From the NCBI GenBank assembly GCA_947168045.1, contig CAMVKN010000003.1, positions 93,071 to 129,532 of the forward strand: a stretch of DNA of 36,462 nt. Reading direction: 5' to 3'. The notes beneath the pieces are model-generated. The model ran no database searches, was not told the DNA's origin, and was given only the letters and a program-made list of their open reading frames with translations. The position numbers and the translations under genes are program-made. Below are positions 30,387 to 36,462 of the stretch, piece by piece. The first letter of the stretch is position 1, and every line of letters starts with the position of its first letter. The DNA comes from an uncultured Prevotellaceae bacterium. GTDB taxonomy: Bacteria > Bacteroidota > Bacteroidia > Bacteroidales > Bacteroidaceae.

Positions 30387-32299
30387 TATCGCCCCATGAG
30401 CACCAGCAGGACGTTGATGTCGCTGGGGCTGACGCCAGGTATACGACTGGCTTGGGCCAGTGTCTCGGGGTTGATGGCTGTCAGCTTCTGACGTGCCTCG
30501 GTACTCAGTGAGTGCAGCTCTTCGTAGCGGAAGTGTCCTTTGATGCGAATGTTTTCCAGTCTGTGCATCTTCTCGGCCACTATGCGCTCGCGCTCGATGT
30601 AACCTTTGTATTTGATGCGAATCTCAGCAGCCTCGGTTGTCTCTTCGCGTCGGTTGGGCAGCTGGTCGATAAGCGTTTGCAGTTCGGCGACGTGTGGCGT
30701 GAGCTTTGCGATGGACAGCTGGGGACGTGCGATGAGGTCGGCCAGCTTCACGCCAAACTGCAGGGCTGTGGTGCCCATCTGTTCCAGGGCGTCGTTGATG
30801 TTCTTTGGCTTGATAGGGTGGTTGTAGCAGAAACGCTCGATTTCTTCGATAGCATCTTTCTTCTGCATCCACCATTTGTAGCGTTCGGTGGAAGCCAGTC
30901 CTAACTCGTAGGCTTTCTCCGTCAGTCGGCGGTCGGCATCATCCTGGCGCAGCAGGATGCGGAACTCAGCCCTTGATGTGAACATGCGATAAGGCTCGTC
31001 CACGCCCTTCGTCACCAGGTCGTCGATGAGCACACCGATATACGCTTCATCGCGATGCAGCACGAACTCCTTGGTTCCACCGCATTTCAATGCAGCGTTG
31101 ATGCCAGCCATCAGCCCCTGTCCAGCCGCCTCCTCATAGCCTGTGGTGCCATTCACCTGTCCAGCCATGAAGAGTCCGTCTATAACCTTCGATTCCAACG
31201 TGTGTCGCAGCTGTGTAGGGTCGAAGAAATCATACTCTATGGCATAGCCGGGACGATAGACCTTCAGCTCTCTGAACGCCGGTATGTGGTGCAGTGCCGC
31301 TATCTGCGTCTCCATCGGCAGTGACGACGAGAACCCGTTCAGGTACATCTCGTTGGTGTCCTCGCCCTCAGGCTCGAGGAACAGCGGGTGCTGTTCTCGG
31401 TCAGGGAAGGTGACGAGCTTCGTCTCTATCGATGGACAGTAGCGTGGTCCGATGGACTGTATCTGTCCGTTATACAGTGGCGAGTCCGCCAGCCCGCTGC
31501 GCAGCACCTCATGTACCTTCTCATTGGTGTTCACCGTCCAGCAAGGCAGTTGGCGCAGCCGTCCTGTTTGTTGCGGTGTCATCGCAACATACGAGAACAT
31601 ATATGGATGCACCTCGCCCGGCTGTTCCTCCAGCAGGCTGAAGTCAACACTGCGTTTGTCGATGCGTACGGGTGTTCCCGTCTTCATTCGCGCCGTGCGG
31701 ATGCCGTGTCGAGTGATGCTCTCCGTCAGTCCTGACACCGCCGGCTCAGCGATACGTCCCCCCGCAATCATCCTCCTTCCTATGTGTAGCAGTCCGTTCA
31801 GGAACGTGCCGGCGGTGATGATGACACAGCGAGCCAGGACCTCTGCGCCCCAAATCGTGCGGATGCCAGTCACGACAGGCTTTCTTTCGATGGAACCGTC
31901 CTTTTCGCGCTGTTCTGTCAGCAGTTCGCAGGCCTGGTCCTGCCAGATGTCCAGGTTTGGTGTGGCATCCAGCACGGACCGCCATTGCCAGATGAACTTC
32001 CCCCTGTCGCACTGTGCCCTGGGGCTCCACACGGCAGGTCCCTTTCCCACGTTCAGCATGCGAAACTGCAGGCATGTGGCATCCGTCACCAGTCCTGTCT
32101 GTCCGCCCATGGCGTCAATCTCACGGACAATCTGACCCTTGGCGATGCCCCCGATGGCCGGGTTGCACGACATCTGTGCTATCTTGTTCATGTCCATGGT
32201 CACCAGCAGCGTCTTTGCGCCCATATTTGCAGCGGCGCAAGCTGCCTCACAGCCTGCGTGTCCACCGCCGACGACCACCACGTCATATTTCAGTGTCAT
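30386..32299 (-). CDS. mnmG: tRNA uridine 5-carboxymethylaminomethyl modification enzyme, FAD subunit
   Basis: The 637-residue protein has the FAD dinucleotide fold (VVVGGGHAGCEAACAAANMG, residues 8-27) and both GidA signatures (SCNPAIGGIAKGQIVREIDA; GPAVWSPRAQCDR), then YCPSIETKL and GQVNGTTGYEEAAGQG, and a helical C-terminal domain. With MnmE it modifies U34 of certain tRNAs. mnmG (gidA) is often close to the replication origin in bacteria, which fits the adjacent parS-like sites. It follows the DJ-1 gene by 13 bases. Confidence 0.98.
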   Translation of the reverse strand: MTLKYDVVVVGGGHAGCEAACAAANMGAKTLLVTMDMNKIAQMSCNPAIGGIAKGQIVREIDAMGGQTGLVTDATCLQFRMLNVGKGPAVWSPRAQCDRGKFIWQWRSVLDATPNLDIWQDQACELLTEQREKDGSIERKPVVTGIRTIWGAEVLARCVIITAGTFLNGLLHIGRRMIAGGRIAEPAVSGLTESITRHGIRTARMKTGTPVRIDKRSVDFSLLEEQPGEVHPYMFSYVAMTPQQTGRLRQLPCWTVNTNEKVHEVLRSGLADSPLYNGQIQSIGPRYCPSIETKLVTFPDREQHPLFLEPEGEDTNEMYLNGFSSSLPMETQIAALHHIPAFRELKVYRPGYAIEYDFFDPTQLRHTLESKVIDGLFMAGQVNGTTGYEEAAGQGLMAGINAALKCGGTKEFVLHRDEAYIGVLIDDLVTKGVDEPYRMFTSRAEFRILLRQDDADRRLTEKAYELGLASTERYKWWMQKKDAIEEIERFCYNHPIKPKNINDALEQMGTTALQFGVKLADLIARPQLSIAKLTPHVAELQTLIDQLPNRREETTEAAEIRIKYKGYIERERIVAEKMHRLENIRIKGHFRYEELHSLSTEARQKLTAINPETLAQASRIPGVSPSDINVLLVLMGR

Positions 32300-32312
32300 G
32301 CCCTTCTGCCGT

Positions 32313-32879
32313 TTACAATCTCATCAGGTGGGCATAGCGCATGCCCTCGGCTATCTGTCGTGACGTCTCTTCGCCGGCCAGAATCTTCAGCAGCTCATAG
32401 CCGAAGGCAAAGGCAGCTGCCGGTCCTTCCGCCGTCACGATATTCCCGTCGACCGTGTACACCGCCGATGTGTAGTGTGCACCCTCCATGAGTTTCTCAA
32501 ACCCAGGATAGCAGGTAGCGCGGCGTCCGTTCAGCAGCCCCATCTGTCCCAGCACGACGCCGGGCGAGGCACAGATGGCACCCGTCAGCTTTCCTGCCGT
32601 GCAGTGTGCCTCCAGTGTCTCTCTCAGACCCTCGTGGCTGTATAGGTTCGTGGCGCCAGGCATGCCTCCGGGCAGCACCAGGAGTGCAGCATCGCTGAAG
32701 TCACAGTTGTCAAACAGGTTATCGGCCACCACCTGTACGCCGTGTGCCGATTCCACAATCTGGCCGTCCATCACGCTTACGGTGACCACCTCCTGGCCGC
32801 CTCTCCGTAAGATGTCAATTGGGGCGAGGGCTTCCACATCTTCGAAGCCGTCAGCAAGAAAAACATAAACTTTTGCCAT
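32313..32879 (-). CDS. DJ-1/PfpI family protein
   Basis: The 188-residue flavodoxin-like protein matches DJ-1/ThiJ. The nucleophile cysteine is C103 in GAICASPG, the acidic partner is E16 in GFEDVEA, and AHYTSAVYTVDGNIVTAEGPAAAFAFG corresponds to the DJ-1 C-terminal motif. Family members act as deglycase-like, chaperone or redox sensor proteins; activity here is not certain. It is the first gene of the mnmG run and shares its promoter region back to back with nadK. Confidence 0.9.
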   Translation of the reverse strand: MAKVYVFLADGFEDVEALAPIDILRRGGQEVVTVSVMDGQIVESAHGVQVVADNLFDNCDFSDAALLVLPGGMPGATNLYSHEGLRETLEAHCTAGKLTGAICASPGVVLGQMGLLNGRRATCYPGFEKLMEGAHYTSAVYTVDGNIVTAEGPAAAFAFGYELLKILAGEETSRQIAEGMRYAHLMRL

Positions 32880-32905
32880 TGTTTCAGATAAAATTTGTAT
32901 TTTTG
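32872..32905 (+). promoter_or_regulatory. Promoter of nadK
   Basis: TTTG (32872-32875), a 22-base spacer, then TATTTTTG (32898-32905). The start should be near 32911, about 46 bases before the ATG at 32957. The -33 element overlaps the first codons of the divergent DJ-1 gene. Confidence 0.6.
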
Positions 32906-32911
32906 CAGCTG

Positions 32912-32941
32912 CAAATATACGAAAAGTTTCTCAGACAGAAA
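32912..32941 (-). promoter_or_regulatory. Promoter of the DJ-1/mnmG run
   Basis: Minus strand: TATATTTG (32912-32919) preceded by TTTC (32938-32941) with an 18-base spacer. Its -7 element meets that of nadK in the 14-base palindrome TTTGCAGCTGCAAA (32902-32915). Confidence 0.55.
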
Positions 32942-32956
32942 AGAAAAAAGCAGAAT

Positions 32957-33874
32957 ATGTCATCCAAGCCCCTCACTTTTGCCCTTTTTGGCAATGTCTA
33001 CCAGCATGAGAAGTCGGTTGCCGTCTGTCAGGTGCTGCAGAGCCTTCAGGAGCGTGGTGCCCGCATCCTCATCGAGGAAGAGTATTACGACTTCCTGTGC
33101 TGTTCCGGCCTGCTCCCCTTGGGCGGACCGTCAGCCATCGGTCCTATTGCCACCTTCTCACAGGGCGACTTCGATGCCGACTTCGCCCTGTCCATGGGGG
33201 GCGACGGCACCCTGCTGAAGACGGCGAGCATGGTGGGTGTACGCCAGACACCCATTCTTGGCTTCAACATGGGACGCTTAGGCTTCCTGGCCGATGCCGG
33301 CACCCGCGACGTGGAGACCACCCTCGACGCCCTCTACCAGGGCGACTATCGTGTGGAGGACCGTGCCCTCATCCTGGTCGAGGTGCAGGGCCATGGCTCA
33401 GCCGTCATCGAGGGCAGTCCGTGTGCCCTGAATGACGTGGCCATCCTCAAGCGCGACACCGCCTCGATGATCAGTGTCCGTGCCAGCATTGACGGCGAGT
33501 ACCTCACCACCTATCAGGCCGACGGTCTGGTGGTGTCCACGCCAACGGGTTCCACGGCCTATTCGCTCAGCAACGGCGGCCCCATCATCGTGCCGCGCAC
33601 GGGTGTGCTGCTGCTCACTGCCGTGGCGCCCCATTCGCTCAACATCCGTCCCATCGTCATTCCTGACAGCTCGGTGGTCGAGCTCACCGTCAGCAGTCGC
33701 AGCCACACCTTCCTCATCGCCGTCGACGGCCAGTCGTCGAAGATGCCCGAGGGCACCCGTGTCCGTCTGCGCCGAGCCCCCTATGTGGCCCGGGTGGTGA
33801 AGCGTGCCGGTGCCAGCTATTTTGCCACCCTGCGCGAGAAGATGATGTGGGGTGCCGATAACAGAGAGAAATGA
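32957..33874 (+). CDS. nadK: NAD kinase
   Basis: Starting at 32957 (MSSKPLTFALFGN) the product is 305 residues. The kinase motif GGDGTLL lies near residue 82, GRLGFLAD and the ND motif (CALNDVAI) follow, then TPTGSTAYSLSNGGPI and the C-terminal VDGQ. It phosphorylates NAD to NADP. The ATG at 32819 would lie inside the divergent gene and ahead of the promoter, so it is rejected. The stop overlaps the ABC transporter start (ATGA), so the two are translationally coupled. Confidence 0.96.
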   Translation: MSSKPLTFALFGNVYQHEKSVAVCQVLQSLQERGARILIEEEYYDFLCCSGLLPLGGPSAIGPIATFSQGDFDADFALSMGGDGTLLKTASMVGVRQTPILGFNMGRLGFLADAGTRDVETTLDALYQGDYRVEDRALILVEVQGHGSAVIEGSPCALNDVAILKRDTASMISVRASIDGEYLTTYQADGLVVSTPTGSTAYSLSNGGPIIVPRTGVLLLTAVAPHSLNIRPIVIPDSSVVELTVSSRSHTFLIAVDGQSSKMPEGTRVRLRRAPYVARVVKRAGASYFATLREKMMWGADNREK

Positions 33875-35559
33875 AAAAGTTCTGGTTTCATCGACTATTA
33901 CAGCTGCCTGAGAGCAAGTACAACTGGCGCGAGATAGCCCGCTGGCTATGGCAGGCGCTGCGTGGCAACCGTCTTCAGGCCACGCTGAACACCCTTGTCG
34001 GACTGTTCGGCGTCGCCTTGTCGCTGCTCACGGTGTGGGCCATGCAGCGTGCCATCGACACCGCCTCCGGGGTGCGTCCCGGGTCCATCTATGCTGCCAT
34101 CGCCGTCATGGCCCTCATCATCCTGGCTGAGTTTGCCGTGGGCATCTCACGTGTGTGGATACGTAACATCCTCGGTGTCCGTGCCCAGAACCGCATGCAG
34201 TACGACCTTGTGGCACGTCTGCTGCACCAGCGGTGGCAGGGGCGCGAGGCCATGCACAGTGGCGACATCATTAACCGTCTGGAGCTCGACGTGCGACAGG
34301 TGGTGACCTTCCTCACCGAGACGCTTCCCTCCGTCATTTCCACTTTCGCCATGTTCTTCGGCGCCTTCTTCTACCTGTTGCGCATGGACACATGGCTGGC
34401 TTTCATTACCATCGCCATCCTGCCCCTTTTCGCCCTCGTCAGCCGTTTCTATGTGGCCCACATGCGCCGTTACTCGCGCGAGGTGCGCCAGACCGACAGT
34501 CGCATCCAGAGCCTGCTCACCGAGACGATGCAGCACCGCATGCTGGTGAAGACAATGGAGGCCGAGCCCCAGATGCTGGCGCGACTGGACGGCACCCAGT
34601 CGACGCTGCGGCAGTGGGTGCGCCGCCGCACGCTCTTCTCTGTGTGCAGCAACTTCTTCCTCAACTCCGGCTTTTCGCTGGGCTACCTGGTGGCCTTCCT
34701 CTGGGGTGCCCTTCGTCTCCATGCCGGTACACTCAGCTTCGGTGGCATGACGGCCTTCCTGCAGCTCGTCTACCGCATCCAGGGACCGGCGCGCGACATC
34801 ACCCGTCTGGCCCCAGCCTTCGTCAGCGTCTTCACTGCTGCCGAGCGTCTCATGGAGCTCGACGACCAGCCCTTGGAGCCGCAGGACGAACCACAGATGG
34901 GACCCGTGCCCTGTGGCGTGCGCTTCACTGACGTCACCTTCACCTACGGTGCACCCGGACAGACGCCTGTGCTGTCACACGCCTCCTTCGACTTCCGCCC
35001 CGGCACCTGTACGGCCATCATGGGTCCCACGGGGTCCGGCAAGACCACGCTCATCCGTCTATTGCTGGCACTGGTGCGACCCACCAATGGGCATATCGAC
35101 ATCTATGGGGCGAGGAGCGAAGGGGACTGGAGCGAGCCGCTGTCGCCCTGTCACCGATGTAACTTCGTCTATGTGCCACAGGGTAACACGCTGCTCAGTG
35201 GCACCCTGCGCGAGAACCTGCTCTTAGGCAACCCTGGTGCTACCGACGAACAGATGGCCGAGGCGCTGCGGCTGGCCTGTGCCGACTTCGTTCACGACCT
35301 GCCCGACGGTCTCGACACGGTGTTCAGCGAGCAGGGTGGGGGACTCTCTGAGGGTCAGGCCCAGCGACTGTCCATCGCCCGCGCCCTGCTGCGTCCTGGC
35401 AGCATCATGTTGCTCGACGAGGCCACCAGCGCCCTCGATGCCGACACTGAGCGCCGTGTGCTCGACAACCTCTTAGGCAGTCAGCAGCGCACCGTCATCA
35501 TCGTCACCCACCGTCTCGCTGCCGTCGAGTATTGTTCACAGGTGGTGAACATCGAGTAA
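33871..35559 (+). CDS. ABC exporter, fused membrane and ATPase domains
   Basis: This 562-residue half-transporter has six predicted membrane helices in the first 300 residues (for example LNTLVGLFGVALSLLTVWAM, IYAAIAVMALIILAEFAV, FAMFFGAFFYLL, AFITIAILPLFALVSRF). The C-terminal ATPase has Walker A GPTGSGKTT (about 385), Q-loop VPQGN, signature LSEGQ (about 492), Walker B IMLLDEATSALD and H-loop VTHR, all intact. It should work as a homodimer, probably exporting a lipid or hydrophobic compound; substrate not readable. It overlaps the nadK stop by four bases. Confidence 0.93.
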   Translation: MKKFWFHRLLQLPESKYNWREIARWLWQALRGNRLQATLNTLVGLFGVALSLLTVWAMQRAIDTASGVRPGSIYAAIAVMALIILAEFAVGISRVWIRNILGVRAQNRMQYDLVARLLHQRWQGREAMHSGDIINRLELDVRQVVTFLTETLPSVISTFAMFFGAFFYLLRMDTWLAFITIAILPLFALVSRFYVAHMRRYSREVRQTDSRIQSLLTETMQHRMLVKTMEAEPQMLARLDGTQSTLRQWVRRRTLFSVCSNFFLNSGFSLGYLVAFLWGALRLHAGTLSFGGMTAFLQLVYRIQGPARDITRLAPAFVSVFTAAERLMELDDQPLEPQDEPQMGPVPCGVRFTDVTFTYGAPGQTPVLSHASFDFRPGTCTAIMGPTGSGKTTLIRLLLALVRPTNGHIDIYGARSEGDWSEPLSPCHRCNFVYVPQGNTLLSGTLRENLLLGNPGATDEQMAEALRLACADFVHDLPDGLDTVFSEQGGGLSEGQAQRLSIARALLRPGSIMLLDEATSALDADTERRVLDNLLGSQQRTVIIVTHRLAAVEYCSQVVNIE

Positions 35560-35571
35560 GCCCTACTCAGA

Positions 35572-35589
35572 CCCTCCCCCAGGGGAGGG
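35572..35589. repeat. Single GC-rich palindrome after the ABC gene
   Basis: CCCTCCCC-CA-GGGGAGGG, an 8-bp stem with a 2-base loop, lies 12 bases after the ABC stop. It resembles the palindrome of the array at 27246-27359. No T-run follows, so it is not a convincing terminator. Confidence 0.6.
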
Positions 35590-35639
35590 AGATATGCCGT
35601 GTCGCGCCACGTCCGTCATGCCGTTGTTTACGGCCGCTC

Positions 35640-35750
35640 CGCTATGTTGTGTTCAATGGTGAAGCGGTGGTAGTCAACGCCAGCATACAGACCCGTCAAG
35701 AGATTATGCAGGCTATCGAAATGCTCAATCCTGGCACTTCCTCTTACTAA
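35640..35750 (+). pseudogene. Possible coding remnant, unrecognised
   Basis: The plus-strand frame ending at 35750 reads YVVFNGEAVVVN...QTRQEIMQAIEMLN and stops just before a hairpin. Its composition is protein-like, but upstream the frame passes through the GC-rich palindrome and has no convincing start. The peptide could be the tail of a lost gene; I do not recognise a family. Confidence 0.3.
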
Positions 35751-35755
35751 AAACT

Positions 35756-35784
35756 AAAGCCGCAAGTACTCGACCTGCGGCTTT
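35756..35784. terminator. Hairpin, probable bidirectional terminator
   Basis: AAAGCCGCA (35756-35764) pairs perfectly with 35776-35784 across an 11-base loop. It is flanked by A-rich sequence on the left and a short T run on the right. It probably ends transcription of the nadK-ABC unit. Confidence 0.65.
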
Positions 35785-35837
35785 GTATAAAAGAACGGTT
35801 GCGGAGCTTGATGCCATCGCGCTTATATGCCGCTCGG

Positions 35838-35868
35838 CTTGGTTAGCCAAGACGCTTGCCTAAGCAAG
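35838..35868. repeat. Two adjacent short hairpins with complementary loops
   Basis: CTTGG-TTAG-CCAAG (35838-35851) is followed 3 bases later by CTTGC-CTAA-GCAAG (35855-35868). The loops TTAG and CTAA are complementary, so they could kiss. A third hairpin (TTTTTTGCA/TGCAAAAAA, 35929-35952) follows. Confidence 0.5.
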
Positions 35869-35889
35869 AACTCTCATTCGTGCTGCAAA

Positions 35890-36040
35890 GATAGGCATAT
35901 TATCGTTATCTTCCAAACTTTTAGCCTCTTTTTTGCAGAATTTTGCAAAAAAAGGAGCTCCTGTCATTAGAGAGGCTATTGCAAATGAGATTATTCCCCA
36001 AGACTTCTATATTCTCACTTTGAGTTTTCAAGACCGCCGC
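35890..36040. other. Stretch with no recognisable gene
   Basis: An A/T-rich segment between the hairpins and the 41-base repeat. Apart from the hairpin at 35929-35952 I see no gene or site. A short plus-strand frame that starts here continues through the 41-base repeat and is not believed. Confidence 0.5.
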
Positions 36041-36190
36041 CCCGCATCGGGAAACCGTGTTTTGATTATCAAAGTCCCTGTCCCGCATTGGGATAGCCAT
36101 TTTTATTTTTCATCAGCACTTTGCTGTGTTAGGGTGACCGCTTTTATTTTTCGTTGGCATTTACCCGCGTCGGGATAGCGTTTTTCAGTC
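36041..36190. repeat. Degenerate tandem repeat of 41-base period
   Basis: Four units begin at 36041, 36082, 36123 and 36164, each exactly 41 bases apart. Units 1, 2 and 4 open CCCGC(A/G)T(C/T)GGGA; unit 3 opens the diverged GCTGTGTTAGGGTGACC. Units 2 and 3 share TTTTATTTTTC about 19 bases in. The openings can form a small CCCG/CGGG stem. 41 is not a multiple of three, so the array is not coding. Its function is unknown. Confidence 0.7.
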
Positions 36191-36304
36191 GCAAATTTAC
36201 TACTTTTTCTTTCATTTTGAGTGGCTTTGACGAGAAAATTGCACGAATCAATCATATTTTATATGATTTTTGCATTTTAGAGGCGTGAATTGAAGAAATT
36301 TGTG

Positions 36305-36312
36305 TAATTTTG
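36305..36312 (+). promoter_or_regulatory. -7 element before the structured RNA
   Basis: TAATTTTG fits TAnnTTTG. No TTTG lies at the standard distance upstream, so this is only half of a promoter match. Confidence 0.45.
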
Positions 36313-36317
36313 CATCT

Positions 36318-36462
36318 GCAATCCGAAAGGAGCGCAAGACATATTGCTCAATAGACTTCTAATCACCACCTAGAAATAGAGCAACCTCATACTTTATTGG
36401 GTGCCACCCCATAGGGCGCGGGCATTCCCATATAAGTATGATGGTTGTGGTGACCAAGAAGT
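36318..36462 (+). ncRNA. Start of a long interrupted hairpin RNA, 6S-like, cut by the window edge
   Basis: Downstream of a -7 element, both ends of 36355-36462 pair in one long interrupted stem: ACTTCT (36355-36360) with AGAAGT (36457-36462), TCACCA (36363-36368) with TGGTGA (36448-36453), CAACC (36382-36386) with GGTTG (36443-36447), and TCATACTT (36387-36394) with AAGTATGA (36434-36441). A 5'-side bubble (36369-36381) and a capped apex (GTGCC/GGCAT, CCC/GGG) complete it. This rod with an asymmetric bubble is the architecture of 6S RNA, the RNA polymerase-binding regulator; the Bacteroidales-1 motif is an alternative name to test. No open frame runs through it. The 3' end lies outside. Confidence 0.45.

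Noticed and set aside
32819..32956. Extension of NAD kinase to 32819
   Set aside because: It overlaps the divergent DJ-1 gene and lies upstream of the -7 element.
35740..35900. tRNA or tmRNA gene in the hairpin cluster
   Set aside because: The hairpins do not form a cloverleaf and no TTCGA-type T-loop or CCA end was found.
35933..36178. 81-residue plus-strand frame near the right end
   Set aside because: Most of it is the 41-base repeat, whose period is not a multiple of three; no ribosome site or recognisable domain.
36041..36190. CRISPR array
   Set aside because: The units are contiguous and diverged, with no identical repeats separated by unique spacers, and no cas gene is present.

Overview
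The window looks like a chromosomal segment from a Bacteroidales bacterium, most likely Prevotella or a close relative. Three things point there: promoters of the Bacteroidetes type (TTTG, a spacer of about 20 bases, then TAnnTTTG) in front of many genes; family content such as a Kelch/AraC one-component regulator, exported lipoproteins and a modular surface protein; and short dispersed repeats that I associate with these genomes. I see no rRNA or tRNA gene, no insertion sequence and no CRISPR array. Almost all genes from the left edge to 24.75 kb, and from 25.95 to 32.88 kb, are on the minus strand. Only a polyprenyl synthetase (24.8-25.8 kb) and the nadK/ABC-transporter pair with the right-hand end (32.9-36.5 kb) are on the plus strand.

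Left part (1-13.7 kb): the N-terminal 892 residues of a large secreted surface protein; a single reading frame joining prolipoprotein diacylglyceryl transferase (Lgt) to a TPR-containing histidine kinase; a five-gene minus-strand operon of exported or membrane proteins ending in a 1109-residue membrane-anchored protein with a gluzincin-type zinc site; then ychF overlapping a membrane-spanning Kelch/AraC regulator.

Middle (13.7-25.9 kb): an unrecognised protein translationally coupled to a SNF2 helicase, a MntA/HepT toxin-antitoxin module, an outer-membrane beta-barrel protein with an exported partner, a Sel1-repeat lipoprotein, DNA polymerase I, and a divergent polyprenyl diphosphate synthase. 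A long nested inverted repeat lies between the polyprenyl synthase and deoC.

Right part (25.9-36.5 kb): a housekeeping gene run read right to left (DJ-1/PfpI protein, mnmG, apt, uvrC, dtd, MazG-like, deoC). Two near-perfect parS sites sit on either side of apt, which suggests an origin-proximal or ParB-bound region. Divergent from this run are NAD kinase and a coupled ABC exporter. The last 0.9 kb has no convincing intact gene. It holds hairpins, a degenerate repeat of exactly 41-base period, and the start of a long interrupted hairpin RNA that resembles 6S RNA and runs off the window.

The best candidates for undescribed biology are the gluzincin/lipoprotein operon (5.4-10.8 kb), the SNF2/partner pair (13.8-18.5 kb), the Lgt-kinase fusion, the paired parS sites, and the 41-base repeat with the structured RNA at the right end. 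All functions are read from sequence motifs only; no database search was possible.
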